From NCBI RefSeq assembly GCF_020166345.1, contig NZ_JAIUJS010000013.1, positions 1 to 35,476 on the forward strand: 35,476 nucleotides of DNA, read 5' to 3'. This document shows positions 22,732-32,130 of the stretch, one piece after another. A program made the translations under genes and the position numbers. Numbering within the stretch: position 1 is the stretch's first letter; every line of letters begins with the position of its first letter. The DNA is from Winogradskyella vincentii. Lineage in GTDB: Bacteria; Bacteroidota; Bacteroidia; Flavobacteriales; Flavobacteriaceae. The notes under the pieces were generated by a model that made no database searches, was not told where the DNA came from, and was given only the letters and a program-made list of their open reading frames with translations.

Positions 22732-23790
22732 ATGACCAATCAATTTTTCAAATTTTTACTATCGATTTTTGTAATCGTTCCAATTTTTTTGACCGCCCAG
22801 TCAGCGCAAAATGATGGGGAAAATTCTACACAATTATTCGCTGACAATGATTTTTTACCAATAAAGTTTAGATACTCTAAAAAGCAGCTAAAAAAAGAGA
22901 CAAATGACTCTACATATATGAATTCTGTGATTTCTTATGAATCTAAAGAGGGGACTTGGGATACATTGGATGTTGAAATAAGAGCAAGAGGTAATTTTAG
23001 ACGTAAAACGTGCTTTTTTACACCCATTAAATTGAAGGTTAAGAAATCTAGTGCAAAAGGAACAATTTTTCAAAAAAACCGTAAACTTAAGGTTGTATTT
23101 CCATGTTTGAATGAGTACACAAAAGATGATAATGTTCTTAAGGAATATCTTATTTATAAGATGTATGAGATAGCTACTCCATATCATTTTAAGACCAGAT
23201 TGATTGACGTAGAATTCGATGATGTAAAGAATAAAAAATCAAAGTCTTATCAACTTAAAGGCTTTTTAATTGAAGATTATGACAAGGTTGCTAAGCGATT
23301 AAATGGTAAAACAGTAAAACGTGCTTTTTATCCTCAAGGATATGATGATTTATTTGCAGTTAGAAATGCAATGTTTCAGTTTATGGTAGGGAATACCGAC
23401 TTTTCACCAACTTATAGCCATAACTCAAAAGTTGTTTTTGTAGATAAGAAATTTGTGCCTATATCCTATGATTTTGATATGTCTGGTTTTGTTAACACAA
23501 GTTATTCTTTAGTGTCTCAAACTCGTAGAACAGAACTACCAATAGAGGAGGTTACTGAACGCTATTATATGGGCTACAGGCGTGATATGCAGTTATTTGA
23601 AAAAGTAAGATTAGAATTTCTTAATAATAAGAAAGAATTTTTAGCGGTAGTTGATAAACATAAAAGCTATTTTGATAGCCAAAAGAGTTATGAAACTGCC
23701 AGGTCATATTTAATGGGGTTCTTTGAAATATTAGCGGATAAATCCAAATTCAAGAAAAGGACTTATGACATTGCAACTAAAATGAACTAG
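22732..23790 (+). CDS. Secreted protein, possibly a divergent CotH-like kinase-fold protein
   Basis: The start is taken at the ATG at 22732, giving 352 residues and a signal peptide (MTNQFFKFLLSIFVIVPIFL). An in-frame TTG at 22711 lies inside the promoter box and is rejected. Two stretches recall CotH: LDVEIRARGNFRRKTCFFTP (compare IEIRGSSSQSFPKKQF) and FVPISYDFDMSGFVN (compare GPIWDFNLAFG). The intervening YDDLFAVRNAMFQFMVGNTD also fits the position of the CotH helical lobe. The resemblance is weak and I do not see all family motifs, so the fold is a hypothesis. Monocistronic, converging with the next gene. Confidence 0.6.
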   Translation: MTNQFFKFLLSIFVIVPIFLTAQSAQNDGENSTQLFADNDFLPIKFRYSKKQLKKETNDSTYMNSVISYESKEGTWDTLDVEIRARGNFRRKTCFFTPIKLKVKKSSAKGTIFQKNRKLKVVFPCLNEYTKDDNVLKEYLIYKMYEIATPYHFKTRLIDVEFDDVKNKKSKSYQLKGFLIEDYDKVAKRLNGKTVKRAFYPQGYDDLFAVRNAMFQFMVGNTDFSPTYSHNSKVVFVDKKFVPISYDFDMSGFVNTSYSLVSQTRRTELPIEEVTERYYMGYRRDMQLFEKVRLEFLNNKKEFLAVVDKHKSYFDSQKSYETARSYLMGFFEILADKSKFKKRTYDIATKMN

Positions 23791-24179
23791 TTGTTATTCT
23801 CAAACATTTGTTTTATTTCAGGTTTGCTAAGTTCAATTAAAGTGAATACACCTAGCAAAATTCCAAGTATTCCTGTCAGGCAACTTACAACAGCCATTGC
23901 GAAAATAAAATTATAATTCTTGATTGATTTCAAGTAACTAGATGCTAAGATTGTAAGTATACCCACTGTCACAGTTATAATTAAACCAATTGCCCCAATT
24001 ACAATAAGTATTATTCCAGGATTGAAAGGCATGTCATTAGATTGGTCTAGTTCTACAGCACTGGTTACAAAAAATCCTAATCCTGCATAAAACATAAAGA
24101 AAATCGCAAAGCAGAGTGTTAGTATACCTTTAATTAAAAATAATACACTAAAAGTGTTAAGGTTATTATTAGACTGCAT
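23787..24179 (-). CDS. Small multi-pass membrane protein
   Basis: The product has 130 residues from the ATG at 24179 (MQSNNNLNTFSVLFLIKGIL); a frame open to 24224 adds a less likely N-terminus. Three to four membrane segments with a phenylalanine- and glycine-rich pattern are seen (FFMFYAGLGFFVTSAV, then IILIVIGAIGLIITVTVGIL). Function unknown; such proteins are common in Flavobacteriaceae. Its TAG lies in a CTAG shared with the stop of the convergent gene. Confidence 0.7.
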   Translation of the reverse strand: MQSNNNLNTFSVLFLIKGILTLCFAIFFMFYAGLGFFVTSAVELDQSNDMPFNPGIILIVIGAIGLIITVTVGILTILASSYLKSIKNYNFIFAMAVVSCLTGILGILLGVFTLIELSKPEIKQMFENNN

Positions 24180-24218
24180 GATAACGAGATTTAAATATCT
24201 ATTACCTAAAGATAACAA

Positions 24219-24244
24219 AACCACCTCAATTTCTTGAGATGGTT
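24219..24244 (-). terminator. Weak terminator of the ABC exporter operon
   Basis: AACCACCTCA and TGAGATGGTT pair except for one mismatch, with a six-base loop. The minus-strand tail TTTTGTTATC is only moderately T-rich. It lies 27 bases after the permease-peptidase stop. Confidence 0.6.
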
Positions 24245-24270
24245 CTGTAATATAATTGGTTCGTCATTTG

Positions 24271-27200
24271 TTATTCGGAATCTTCTTCTACAGGAATAAG
24301 ATTGTCATCTGGGATTCTATCTATCATTTTGTTATATGGATCAATGCCAGCTTTAACTGGTAATTTGTTCGTAACAAATGTATATTTAGATTGACCAGGT
24401 TTTACCCAAATGCGTTCTAAAACTAAAGGTGCTTTTGTTGTAATACCTTGATTGTTAATTGTATCATTATCGAAAACGCCTATTTCAAGTAAATTTGCCT
24501 TATCACCCTCTCCAAGTAATTTACCATTACCATCAAAGTAATTTTTGGAACTTTGAATATCTAGAGTAACTTCATATTTGTTGTCATCAAGTTTTTTGTA
24601 TGAAGCCTCATTAACTTTGTTAGAATACAAGGTAATTTTCTCAAAACTATCTTCTAAATAGTACTTTAAGGAATCTGGTGTTACAGATTTCATATAATCA
24701 TACCATTCTGTAGTTGTTGTAAAAGGTGCTTTTGGTCTAAATTTGGCAGCTTCAGTATAAGCCTTAAACCCTCTATTAAGATTATCCTCTCCAATTAAAT
24801 CTTGAAGCGCATAAAGAATCAATCCACCTTTTCTATACCATACGTAAGCTTGATTGTCATTATCCAAGAGTGTTTTCTCAAATTTACTTTCATTTGCCCT
24901 GCTTCTAAGATATCTATCTAATTCTTCCTTGAGAAAGCGTTGCATTGCATCTACGCCATATTCTTTTTTCATAACCATTAAGGAAGAATACTCAGCCATA
25001 GATTCTGAAATCTGATTAGCCCCTCTAGTGGCAGAAGGTGTTATTTGGTGTCCCCACCATTGATGTGCCACCTCATGAGCAGTAACGGTATAAACATAAT
25101 CTAGATCATTTGGATCACTAAAATCGCCCACCCAACCAAAACTTTCTGCAAATGGCACTGTGTTAGGGAATGATTGTGCAAATGTTGAATACCTCGGGAA
25201 TTCTAAAATTCGCATTTGACGATATTGATAAGGACCATAATTTTCGGCGAAATAATCTATTGAATGCTTAACGCCCTTAACAAAACGATCTAGGTTGTAT
25301 GTATGGGATGGATGATGGAAAATTTCAATATTTACCTTATCTCCGTTTTTACCAGTCCATACATCTTTGTGTACAGCATACTCTGCTGAAGATATATTAT
25401 AGAAGAAATCAAGTTCACCTTCCATTTTATAGTGGTAATATTTACGTCCATTTTCTTCCCATTCTCTTTGTAAATATCCTGGCATCACAGCGATTTGATT
25501 TGGTGCTGTGCTAACCACCCCTTCAAAGGTTACGTAATCAGCATCATCATTAAATAACAAATTACTCAAACCCCAAGGATCTGTCTGATCAGGTAATGAG
25601 TAATCCTTAATAGGTAACTCATATTTCTTCCGATCTTGGTCACTGGTAAGTTCTCCTTGAGAGCTGTAGCCAAACGAAGGAAAGAAGTTGTTATTTAAAA
25701 AGGTACCATTATATACTATTGTAGATCCAGACCCTTCATTAGGAAATCCTTTATAATTTGCCTCAACTTCTAATGTTAATGAAATGGTGTCACTAGGTTG
25801 CAAAGGTGGGTTAAATGCATATATCTCATAGCCAAAATCATCATACTTTTTACCCAGTTTAGGCTCCTTGCCATTAAGCGTGAATTTAGTGACTTTCTTT
25901 TTAAGTAAGCCTTCTGGTCCCCAATTTAAATGCAATGAATCAATAACTTCATTAGACTTATTTACCATTATGTAATCCGTTTTAATGGTAGCTGATCGTT
26001 CCTCAGGAACCAAGTCTGCATTAACCTTAACATCAATTACTTTAGGTTGAGCGATTTTGTCGTACTGGCTTAATTGCTTTTCATAATCCGCAGATCCTAT
26101 TGTGCCAGCTTCTACGGTCTGATAATTATTGACAGTTTTGGTATTGTAATTAATAAAAGCACCAGTACCTAAAAAAATTACCAATAAGATAACCAAGGTT
26201 GAAAGGGTTCTAATATTCAATCGCTCTTTAGCAAGGGCCCAACGTGCTTTACGACCAGAATCTGTTCCTCGTTTCCAAAATAGGTAACCAATAACAGCCA
26301 ATACGCCTCCACAAGCTAACCAGTACGTTCTAAACCAAAATAGGGATTGACCAAAATGCCCAAAACCATTCATGTCAGAAACCGTATATCCTGGCGCATA
26401 ACTGTATAGGTACAAATTGTTGTTTACATCAGCCAAACTATTCAAACCAAAAAGTAGAACCCAAATTGCAATGGCTATAACATGACCCATAAATTTCTTT
26501 GTCACTAACGAGTGTACAAAGAAAGCGAGCATGATGAAGATTATATATTTTGGAAATTCTATAAGGTATAAATCCGTGAAATACTTGTCAAATTCAAAAT
26601 TGAAGTATCCTTTTACAATTTGATTTAAAACGCCACTTATCAAAATCATATTTACCAAAATGAAGCTCACCATTACTAAGGCTAAGAACTTTGATCCGTA
26701 GACTATTCGATTTGGTAGAGGAAGAGATCCGAAAATTTGATCATAGTTTACGCTTCGTTCTCTATGTAAAACCTCTCCTGTCATAAAAACAATGAGGATA
26801 AAAATTAATATGATATAGGTGAAATCCTTTACCTCTAGCATGTAGTAGGTTAGAGGTAATGAAGGTGTACCATAAATAGGGAAACCAAACCAAGCATCAA
26901 AGAATAAGAACAAAACTGCGGCTATAAGGATAGCCCTAAAGAAGTTGTCTTTTATGATGTTTTTAAATTCCATGAATGCCAATCTAAATAGTAGTTTTAG
27001 ATTTAAGCCATTTGAAAATGCTTTTGAAACTGCTGGAATCTTTGTAAGAGCAGCTACGGTACTCTTTTGATCAGGACTTTCATCCTTCTTTTTAACTTTA
27101 TAATTCTTGTTTAGGAATTTTATGAAGTCAAACCTAAAAAGAGTGTAGAGAAAGGCCGCAAAACCTAAACCCACCCATATTAGCCTATTCCAAACTAGTA

Positions 27201-27915
27201 CACCACTAAACGGAACTGTCATAGAGTTCTGTTCTTCCGGTGTCCAATACCTTATAATATTATTATACGGTCCAAGTCCAAATGGGTCTAATAGACTTAC
27301 TAAATTTTTGTTCTCTATATCTTGGGTAAGAGTCAGAGTAATAAGGTAAGTGATAAACAAAATAGCACCACCTGCATAAGCTAGCATTACTTTTTTGGTT
27401 AAACTCACCAGAGCAAAGAAGATACAACCAGCAAAGAAAAAGTTTGTCCAATACAGAATCAATGTAGGTTGGAGGTAATGCCAAAAATTAAAATCAGTAA
27501 ACCTATCAGGTTCAACATATCCTGCAAAAGGACCTATAGCAAATCCAATAATTAATCCTAAGTGCAAGCCTAAACTAACTAAGAAAAGTACAAACATAGA
27601 GCCAACAAATCTACCTAGTAAATATCCCTTTTCTGTTACAGGGTAGGAGAAGTAGTAGTTCTCTGTTTTGTGTTCAATGTCTCTGTAAACAGGAACACCC
27701 ATTATTGCACTAGATAGCATGATACCAAAGATGCTTATCGTAGTAAGCATGGTTGCAATAGCAACTGGAGAATTAACAAATACCTTTTCTGAAGCAGGTC
27801 CATTACCACCTATAGAAACAATAAGTCCAAAAATTAAAAGAATACCAAAATAAGCCCAAGTGGCAGGTCTTTTAAATCTATATTTAATTTCGAAGAGAAA
27901 AATTTCTTTAAACAT
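24271..27915 (-). CDS. ABC-2 transporter permease fused to M1 family aminopeptidase
   Basis: The product has 1214 residues. The N-terminal half holds two ABC-2 permease-like blocks of about six membrane helices each (about 15-265 and 310-560). A last membrane segment (about 578-598) is followed by a periplasmic M1 (gluzincin) peptidase domain to about 1190. The zinc site HEVAHQWWGH (His947, Glu948, His951) is complete, with the third ligand expected in SESMAEYSSL. The usual GAMEN exopeptidase motif is replaced by FAESFGW, so aminopeptidase activity should not be assumed. The architecture is a recognised Bacteroidota family. It is encoded 32 bases after its ATPase. Substrate unknown; transport coupled to peptide processing is an attractive but unproved idea. 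Confidence 0.93.
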   Translation of the reverse strand: MFKEIFLFEIKYRFKRPATWAYFGILLIFGLIVSIGGNGPASEKVFVNSPVAIATMLTTISIFGIMLSSAIMGVPVYRDIEHKTENYYFSYPVTEKGYLLGRFVGSMFVLFLVSLGLHLGLIIGFAIGPFAGYVEPDRFTDFNFWHYLQPTLILYWTNFFFAGCIFFALVSLTKKVMLAYAGGAILFITYLITLTLTQDIENKNLVSLLDPFGLGPYNNIIRYWTPEEQNSMTVPFSGVLVWNRLIWVGLGFAAFLYTLFRFDFIKFLNKNYKVKKKDESPDQKSTVAALTKIPAVSKAFSNGLNLKLLFRLAFMEFKNIIKDNFFRAILIAAVLFLFFDAWFGFPIYGTPSLPLTYYMLEVKDFTYIILIFILIVFMTGEVLHRERSVNYDQIFGSLPLPNRIVYGSKFLALVMVSFILVNMILISGVLNQIVKGYFNFEFDKYFTDLYLIEFPKYIIFIMLAFFVHSLVTKKFMGHVIAIAIWVLLFGLNSLADVNNNLYLYSYAPGYTVSDMNGFGHFGQSLFWFRTYWLACGGVLAVIGYLFWKRGTDSGRKARWALAKERLNIRTLSTLVILLVIFLGTGAFINYNTKTVNNYQTVEAGTIGSADYEKQLSQYDKIAQPKVIDVKVNADLVPEERSATIKTDYIMVNKSNEVIDSLHLNWGPEGLLKKKVTKFTLNGKEPKLGKKYDDFGYEIYAFNPPLQPSDTISLTLEVEANYKGFPNEGSGSTIVYNGTFLNNNFFPSFGYSSQGELTSDQDRKKYELPIKDYSLPDQTDPWGLSNLLFNDDADYVTFEGVVSTAPNQIAVMPGYLQREWEENGRKYYHYKMEGELDFFYNISSAEYAVHKDVWTGKNGDKVNIEIFHHPSHTYNLDRFVKGVKHSIDYFAENYGPYQYRQMRILEFPRYSTFAQSFPNTVPFAESFGWVGDFSDPNDLDYVYTVTAHEVAHQWWGHQITPSATRGANQISESMAEYSSLMVMKKEYGVDAMQRFLKEELDRYLRSRANESKFEKTLLDNDNQAYVWYRKGGLILYALQDLIGEDNLNRGFKAYTEAAKFRPKAPFTTTTEWYDYMKSVTPDSLKYYLEDSFEKITLYSNKVNEASYKKLDDNKYEVTLDIQSSKNYFDGNGKLLGEGDKANLLEIGVFDNDTINNQGITTKAPLVLERIWVKPGQSKYTFVTNKLPVKAGIDPYNKMIDRIPDDNLIPVEEDSE

Positions 27916-27947
27916 AATTGAATGATTTTAAGTTAATTAATTTTCAA

Positions 27948-28835
27948 TTATGCAGAAACCGTCTCCATTCGAGAGGTGATTTCAGCAAAATAAACATCTT
28001 CTAAATTCGCATCACTAGCTTCAAATGTAGCATCTGGCTGGTTATCGTTTAAAACATGGATTATGGTTTGTCCTGCTTTTAGATGTGTAGAGATGACCTG
28101 CATCTCATCTTTATAATTCTCTAATTCTACTTTTGGAATTGCTTTTTTCCAAATTCGGTCTTTTATACTGTTTGTTAAGTCCGCTGGATTTCCTTTTGCT
28201 ACAACTTCGCCTAAACATATAATTGCCATATTGTTGCATAAGTTTGAAATATCATCAACTATATGAGTAGATAGTATCACTATTGTATTTTCACCAATTT
28301 CACTTAATAGATTATGAAATCTTACACGTTCTGCGGGATCCAAACCTGCAGTTGGTTCATCAACAATAATTAGTCTTGGGTCTCCTATCAGGGCCTGGGC
28401 AATTCCAAAACGTTGTTTCATACCACCAGAGTACGTGCCAAGGCTCTTGTTTCTAACATGCCAAAGATTTGTTTTGGTTAACAAAGATTCAACTAAATCC
28501 TTTCTCTCACCTTTATTTGACACACCTTTTAACGATGCAATATGGTCTAGCATATTATATGAACTAATTTTTGGATATACTCCAAATTCTTGTGGAAGGT
28601 AACCAAGAATTTTACGCACTTTTGATTTTTCGTTTAAGATATCTATATCATCTAATGTTGCACTGCCAGAGTCGGCTTGTTGCAAAGTTGCAAGTGTTCG
28701 CATTAGTGACGATTTTCCTGCTCCATTTGGTCCTAAAAGCCCGAACATACCTTGAGGTATATCTAAAGAAACATTTTTTAAAGCCTGGACACCATTAGAA
28801 TAGGTCTTGCTTAAATTCTCGATTTTTAATTCCAT
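27948..28835 (-). CDS. ABC transporter ATP-binding protein
   Basis: The product has 295 residues. Walker A is GPNGAGKSS (35-43), the Q loop lies in GYLPQEFGVYP, the signature is YSGGMKQRFG and Walker B is RLIIVDEPTAGLDP. An extra 70 residues at the C-terminus form the regulatory part common in ABC-2 drug or peptide exporters. It pairs with the permease-peptidase fusion 32 bases downstream; together they form one exporter. TACCTTTA on the minus strand (28871-28864) is a probable -7 box. Confidence 0.95.
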   Translation of the reverse strand: MELKIENLSKTYSNGVQALKNVSLDIPQGMFGLLGPNGAGKSSLMRTLATLQQADSGSATLDDIDILNEKSKVRKILGYLPQEFGVYPKISSYNMLDHIASLKGVSNKGERKDLVESLLTKTNLWHVRNKSLGTYSGGMKQRFGIAQALIGDPRLIIVDEPTAGLDPAERVRFHNLLSEIGENTIVILSTHIVDDISNLCNNMAIICLGEVVAKGNPADLTNSIKDRIWKKAIPKVELENYKDEMQVISTHLKAGQTIIHVLNDNQPDATFEASDANLEDVYFAEITSRMETVSA

Positions 28836-28863
28836 GATTTAGTATTGTTTTTTTGGTTTTCAT

Positions 28864-28871
28864 TAAAGGTA
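28864..28871 (-). promoter_or_regulatory. Probable -7 box of the ABC exporter operon
   Basis: On the minus strand this reads TACCTTTA, one base off TAnnTTTG, 28 bases before the ATG. The same octamer lies upstream of the genes starting at 30292, 31283 and 33300. Confidence 0.45.
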
Positions 28872-29056
28872 TAAAAAATAGAAGGTTTCTGATAATTAAT
28901 CAGTCTAATGGGGTGAGATTTCTATGTATTTGATTATCAGCAGCGTAAATTAAATTATTGTAGATGCAATACTTACAGTAATTTACATGCCTATTCAATG
29001 AGATGAGTATAGTTAATCTAGACCAAATACTGTTTCAATATTTTTGATCACATGTA

Positions 29057-30292
29057 TTAATACCAACGCTTTTTCTTTTTCTTAGAGGCTACACTTTTAC
29101 GTCCTTTTTTATACTTACTTCCTTTCTTTTTGTGGACGACTGGCTTCGCTTTTGGATCTAATGGATAAGGGTGTTCTGTTTCAATTGGTATTTGAACATT
29201 TATATATTGCTCAATTGTTTTTATATAGTTTTTTTCATCAGCAGAACACATGGCATAAGCTTTTCCTATATTGCCAGCTCTACCAGTTCTTCCTATTCTA
29301 TGAACATAGGTTTCGGCTTGATTAGGCATATCAAAATTAAAGACATTATCGAGTGTATTGATATCAATACCGCGTGCTGCAACGTCTGTAGCAATAAGAA
29401 TTTTTGCATAGCCGTTTTTAAATTTATTAAGGGCCGTTTGTCTATCGCTTTGGTTTTTGTCTCCATGAATACTGTCAACCTCATAACCATTATTAATCAG
29501 TGTTTTTTCTAATTTATTCACGCCAAATTTGGTGCGTCTAAAAATGAGTACATTACCTTTTATAGTATTTCTAAGTAAGTGTAAGCAAAGCTCAATTTTA
29601 TTGCGTTTAGGTACATAATACAACACCTGACTAACATCTTTTGCAATAGAGTGCGTAGGAGTAACGTCTACACGTTCTGGCACTTTTAGAATGCTATTAG
29701 CTAATTGCTCAATTTTATAAGGGATAGTAGCAGAAAACAGAAGTGTTTGTTTATTCTCTGGACACAGGTGATTTATTTTTTTTACATCATCAATAAAACC
29801 CATTGCTAGCATTAAATCTGCTTCATCTAAGACTAATGTCTCAATATAATCTAAATTAATATAATCTTGTTTGTGCAAATCGAGTAGGCGACCAGGAGTA
29901 GCAACAAGTATATCAATACCCTTCTCTAAAATGTCAATCTGTGGCTCAATAGAAGTGCCACCAAAAATTGCTAAAGATCTTATATTCGAATATTTGGCAT
30001 AATCTTTAAAATCCTGTTGAATCTGAACTGCTAATTCACGTGTAGGGCTAACAATTAAAGCTCTAATTTTTTTACCGCGTTTTGGTGCATCTTGTTTATC
30101 AAATAGCAGTTGGAGAATTGGTAAAGCAAATGCTGCTGTTTTGCCAGTGCCTGTTTGTGCCGAAACAATAACATCTTTTTTTTCTAAAATTAATGGAATA
30201 GACTTTTGCTGTACTAAAGTAGGTTCGGTATAACCTGAAGTTTCAATGGCTTTAAGTAATGGTTTTATAAGTTTTAAATCTTTAAATGACAT
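29057..30292 (-). CDS. DEAD-box RNA helicase
   Basis: The product has 411 residues. Motifs in order are the Q motif (PTLVQQKSIP), motif I AQTGTGKT, Ia PTRELAVQ, motif II DEAD (LVLDEADLMLAMGF), III SAT, IV VLIFRRTK, V ATDVAARGID and VI HRIGRTGR. The C-terminal 40 residues are very basic (KKKGSKYKKGRKSVASKKKK), an RNA-binding tail as in RhlE-like enzymes. It unwinds RNA during ribosome assembly or mRNA turnover. A possible -7 box TACCTTTA lies at 30316-30309 on the minus strand. Confidence 0.95.
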   Translation of the reverse strand: MSFKDLKLIKPLLKAIETSGYTEPTLVQQKSIPLILEKKDVIVSAQTGTGKTAAFALPILQLLFDKQDAPKRGKKIRALIVSPTRELAVQIQQDFKDYAKYSNIRSLAIFGGTSIEPQIDILEKGIDILVATPGRLLDLHKQDYINLDYIETLVLDEADLMLAMGFIDDVKKINHLCPENKQTLLFSATIPYKIEQLANSILKVPERVDVTPTHSIAKDVSQVLYYVPKRNKIELCLHLLRNTIKGNVLIFRRTKFGVNKLEKTLINNGYEVDSIHGDKNQSDRQTALNKFKNGYAKILIATDVAARGIDINTLDNVFNFDMPNQAETYVHRIGRTGRAGNIGKAYAMCSADEKNYIKTIEQYINVQIPIETEHPYPLDPKAKPVVHKKKGSKYKKGRKSVASKKKKKRWY

Positions 30293-30308
30293 CTAATGGA
30301 ATTTGAAA

Positions 30309-30316
30309 TAAAGGTA
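30309..30316 (-). promoter_or_regulatory. Probable -7 box of the DEAD-box helicase gene
   Basis: On the minus strand this reads TACCTTTA, 17 bases before the ATG at 30292, in the 34-base gap after rlmF. Confidence 0.4.
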
Positions 30317-30326
30317 GAATAATAAT

Positions 30327-31283
30327 TTACCAACGCTTAGATATCCAGGCTTTTTGTTCTTGTTCGGACAAAAATGTCCAGGCTATAAACCGGCTAATTT
30401 TTTGTCCTTGTCCCATTGTAATTGTTTTAACCTCCTTAGCTTTTACTTTTTCAAAAATCTTATAAGTTGGTTTTAAGGTTGTTTCTTTAGAAATTAAACT
30501 TGTAAACCAGAAACATTGTTCACTAAAATGTCGACTTTCATAAATCATATCCTTTACAAAGCGTGCTTCACCACCTTTTGTCCATAATTCGTTTTGCTGT
30601 CCACCAAAATTAAGAACCGCTTTGCTCGGACGTCTTCCTTTTAAGTTTTTTAGCTTTTTTAGACTTGCTTTTTCAGCATCTTTTAATGAAGCATGAAACG
30701 GTGGATTACACATTGTGAAATCTACTTTTTCTTCAGGTTTTAGAATATCTCTAAAGAATGCATTGGACTGTTCCTGACGTCTAATCTCAACATTAGATTT
30801 TAGTTTAGAATTGCCTTGTTCTATTGCCTTTGCAGATGCAATTGCAGTTTCATTGGTATCACTTCCAATAAATGACCAACCATATTCATAATTGCCAATG
30901 ATAGGATAAATACAACTAGCACCAACACCAATATCTAAACCCTTAATATGATTGCCTTTAGGAATTTCAGAACCATTGCCTTTAAGTAAATCCGCAATAT
31001 TATGAATGTAATCTGCACGTCCTGGAATTGGTGGGCATAAATAATGTTCTGGTATCTCCCAAAACTCTACACCATAGTGATGTTTTAATAGTGCCTTATT
31101 CAAAGCCAATACGGCTTTAGGGTTAAAAAAGTCTACAGACTCATCGCCATATTTATTTGGTGCAACAAAAGTTGCAAGTTCAGGTGCGCTTTTTATTAGT
31201 GCATTAAAATTATAACGTTGTCTATGTTGGCTTCTAGGATGAAGTTGTGACTTAACTTTCGGATGTTCTTTTTTCTTTTGCAA
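30327..31283 (-). CDS. rlmF: 23S rRNA (adenine(1618)-N6)-methyltransferase
   Basis: The product has 318 residues. Motifs of RlmF are clear: HPRSQHRQRYNFNALI near the N-terminus, FWEIPEHYLCPPIPGRADYI, GLDIGVGASCIYPIIG (SAM site) and the N6-adenine catalytic CNPPFHAS. The enzyme methylates A1618 (E. coli numbering) of 23S rRNA. The start must be TTG at 31283: an in-frame stop lies nine bases upstream and no ATG or GTG occurs before the conserved HPRSQHR. TACCTTTA (31312-31305, minus) is a likely -7 box. Confidence 0.94.
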   Translation of the reverse strand: MQKKKEHPKVKSQLHPRSQHRQRYNFNALIKSAPELATFVAPNKYGDESVDFFNPKAVLALNKALLKHHYGVEFWEIPEHYLCPPIPGRADYIHNIADLLKGNGSEIPKGNHIKGLDIGVGASCIYPIIGNYEYGWSFIGSDTNETAIASAKAIEQGNSKLKSNVEIRRQEQSNAFFRDILKPEEKVDFTMCNPPFHASLKDAEKASLKKLKNLKGRRPSKAVLNFGGQQNELWTKGGEARFVKDMIYESRHFSEQCFWFTSLISKETTLKPTYKIFEKVKAKEVKTITMGQGQKISRFIAWTFLSEQEQKAWISKRW

Positions 31284-31304
31284 ATTTATAAGTTATTGGG
31301 ATGG

Positions 31305-31312
31305 TAAAGGTA
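31305..31312 (-). promoter_or_regulatory. Probable -7 box of rlmF
   Basis: On the minus strand this reads TACCTTTA, 21 bases before the TTG start at 31283. Confidence 0.4.
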
Positions 31313-31465
31313 GTTTAAACTTATAGGTTTAAGCTTCTGTTTCCCAGCAATAATATTTAGATAATCACCAATTATATTTAATAACTGTTTTGTCATAAAA
31401 AACGGATACTCTTTGCGCGTTCGGTTATAGTTGAGACTAAAATTATTTGATTTGATCGACATTGA

Positions 31466-32110
31466 TCAGCTTTTAGATTTAAGAAAAAACTTCAAACGTT
31501 TTTTAAATCTTTTTGGTAGAGCGTCATTATCTATTATTAAGCCTATATGTTCTTTACTTTTATTTTCAGTAAAAAGTAATTCAAATAACTGAAAAATACT
31601 TATGGTGTCTTTTGACTGTTCAATAAGTTCAAAACTATCACCAGTTTTAACTTCTCCTCGCTCTAGAACTCTAACATATGTGCCAGAATAACCATAATCT
31701 ATGAATTGTTGTAAAACAACATCAGTACCAAATTTATGAGCAAACTTAAAGCATGGTTCTCTTGGTATAGTAATTTGCACCAAAGCTTTTCCAAGTTTAT
31801 AAATGTCACCAATATTTAATTGTTTTTCATCCAAATTTTCTACTGTCAAATTTTCGCCCAACATACCATATGTCCATTCTAAATTTGGGTACAAACTTCT
31901 CCAATAGGGATAATGATTGGCCGAAAATAAATAGCAGGCTTTATACTCACCTCCATGTACACGTCTATCTGATACTTCATCACCTCTTACGTTTTCTTTA
32001 TCTAAAAAGATAGGTACATCGGTAGGTTTTTTATAAATACCAGTTGTGACTTTTTTACCTTTCCAAACAATTGTTGTGGGTTGTGCTATGTTGGTGGATA
32101 TGATTTTCAT
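31466..32110 (-). CDS. MOSC domain protein (YiiM-like)
   Basis: The product has 214 residues. The MOSC core occupies about 20-165 (SDRRVHGGEYKACYLFSANH, LGENLTVENL, IGDIYKLGKALVQITIPREP). Cys120 in REPCFKFAHKFG is the conserved cysteine of YiiM-type MOSC proteins, expected to bind the molybdenum cofactor. E. coli YiiM reduces N-hydroxylated compounds; that activity here is by family only. It lies 20 bases downstream of the SDR gene and is probably co-transcribed with it. Confidence 0.92.
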   Translation of the reverse strand: MKIISTNIAQPTTIVWKGKKVTTGIYKKPTDVPIFLDKENVRGDEVSDRRVHGGEYKACYLFSANHYPYWRSLYPNLEWTYGMLGENLTVENLDEKQLNIGDIYKLGKALVQITIPREPCFKFAHKFGTDVVLQQFIDYGYSGTYVRVLERGEVKTGDSFELIEQSKDTISIFQLFELLFTENKSKEHIGLIIDNDALPKRFKKRLKFFLKSKS

Positions 32111-32130
32111 GTAAAACGAATCCTAAATAT

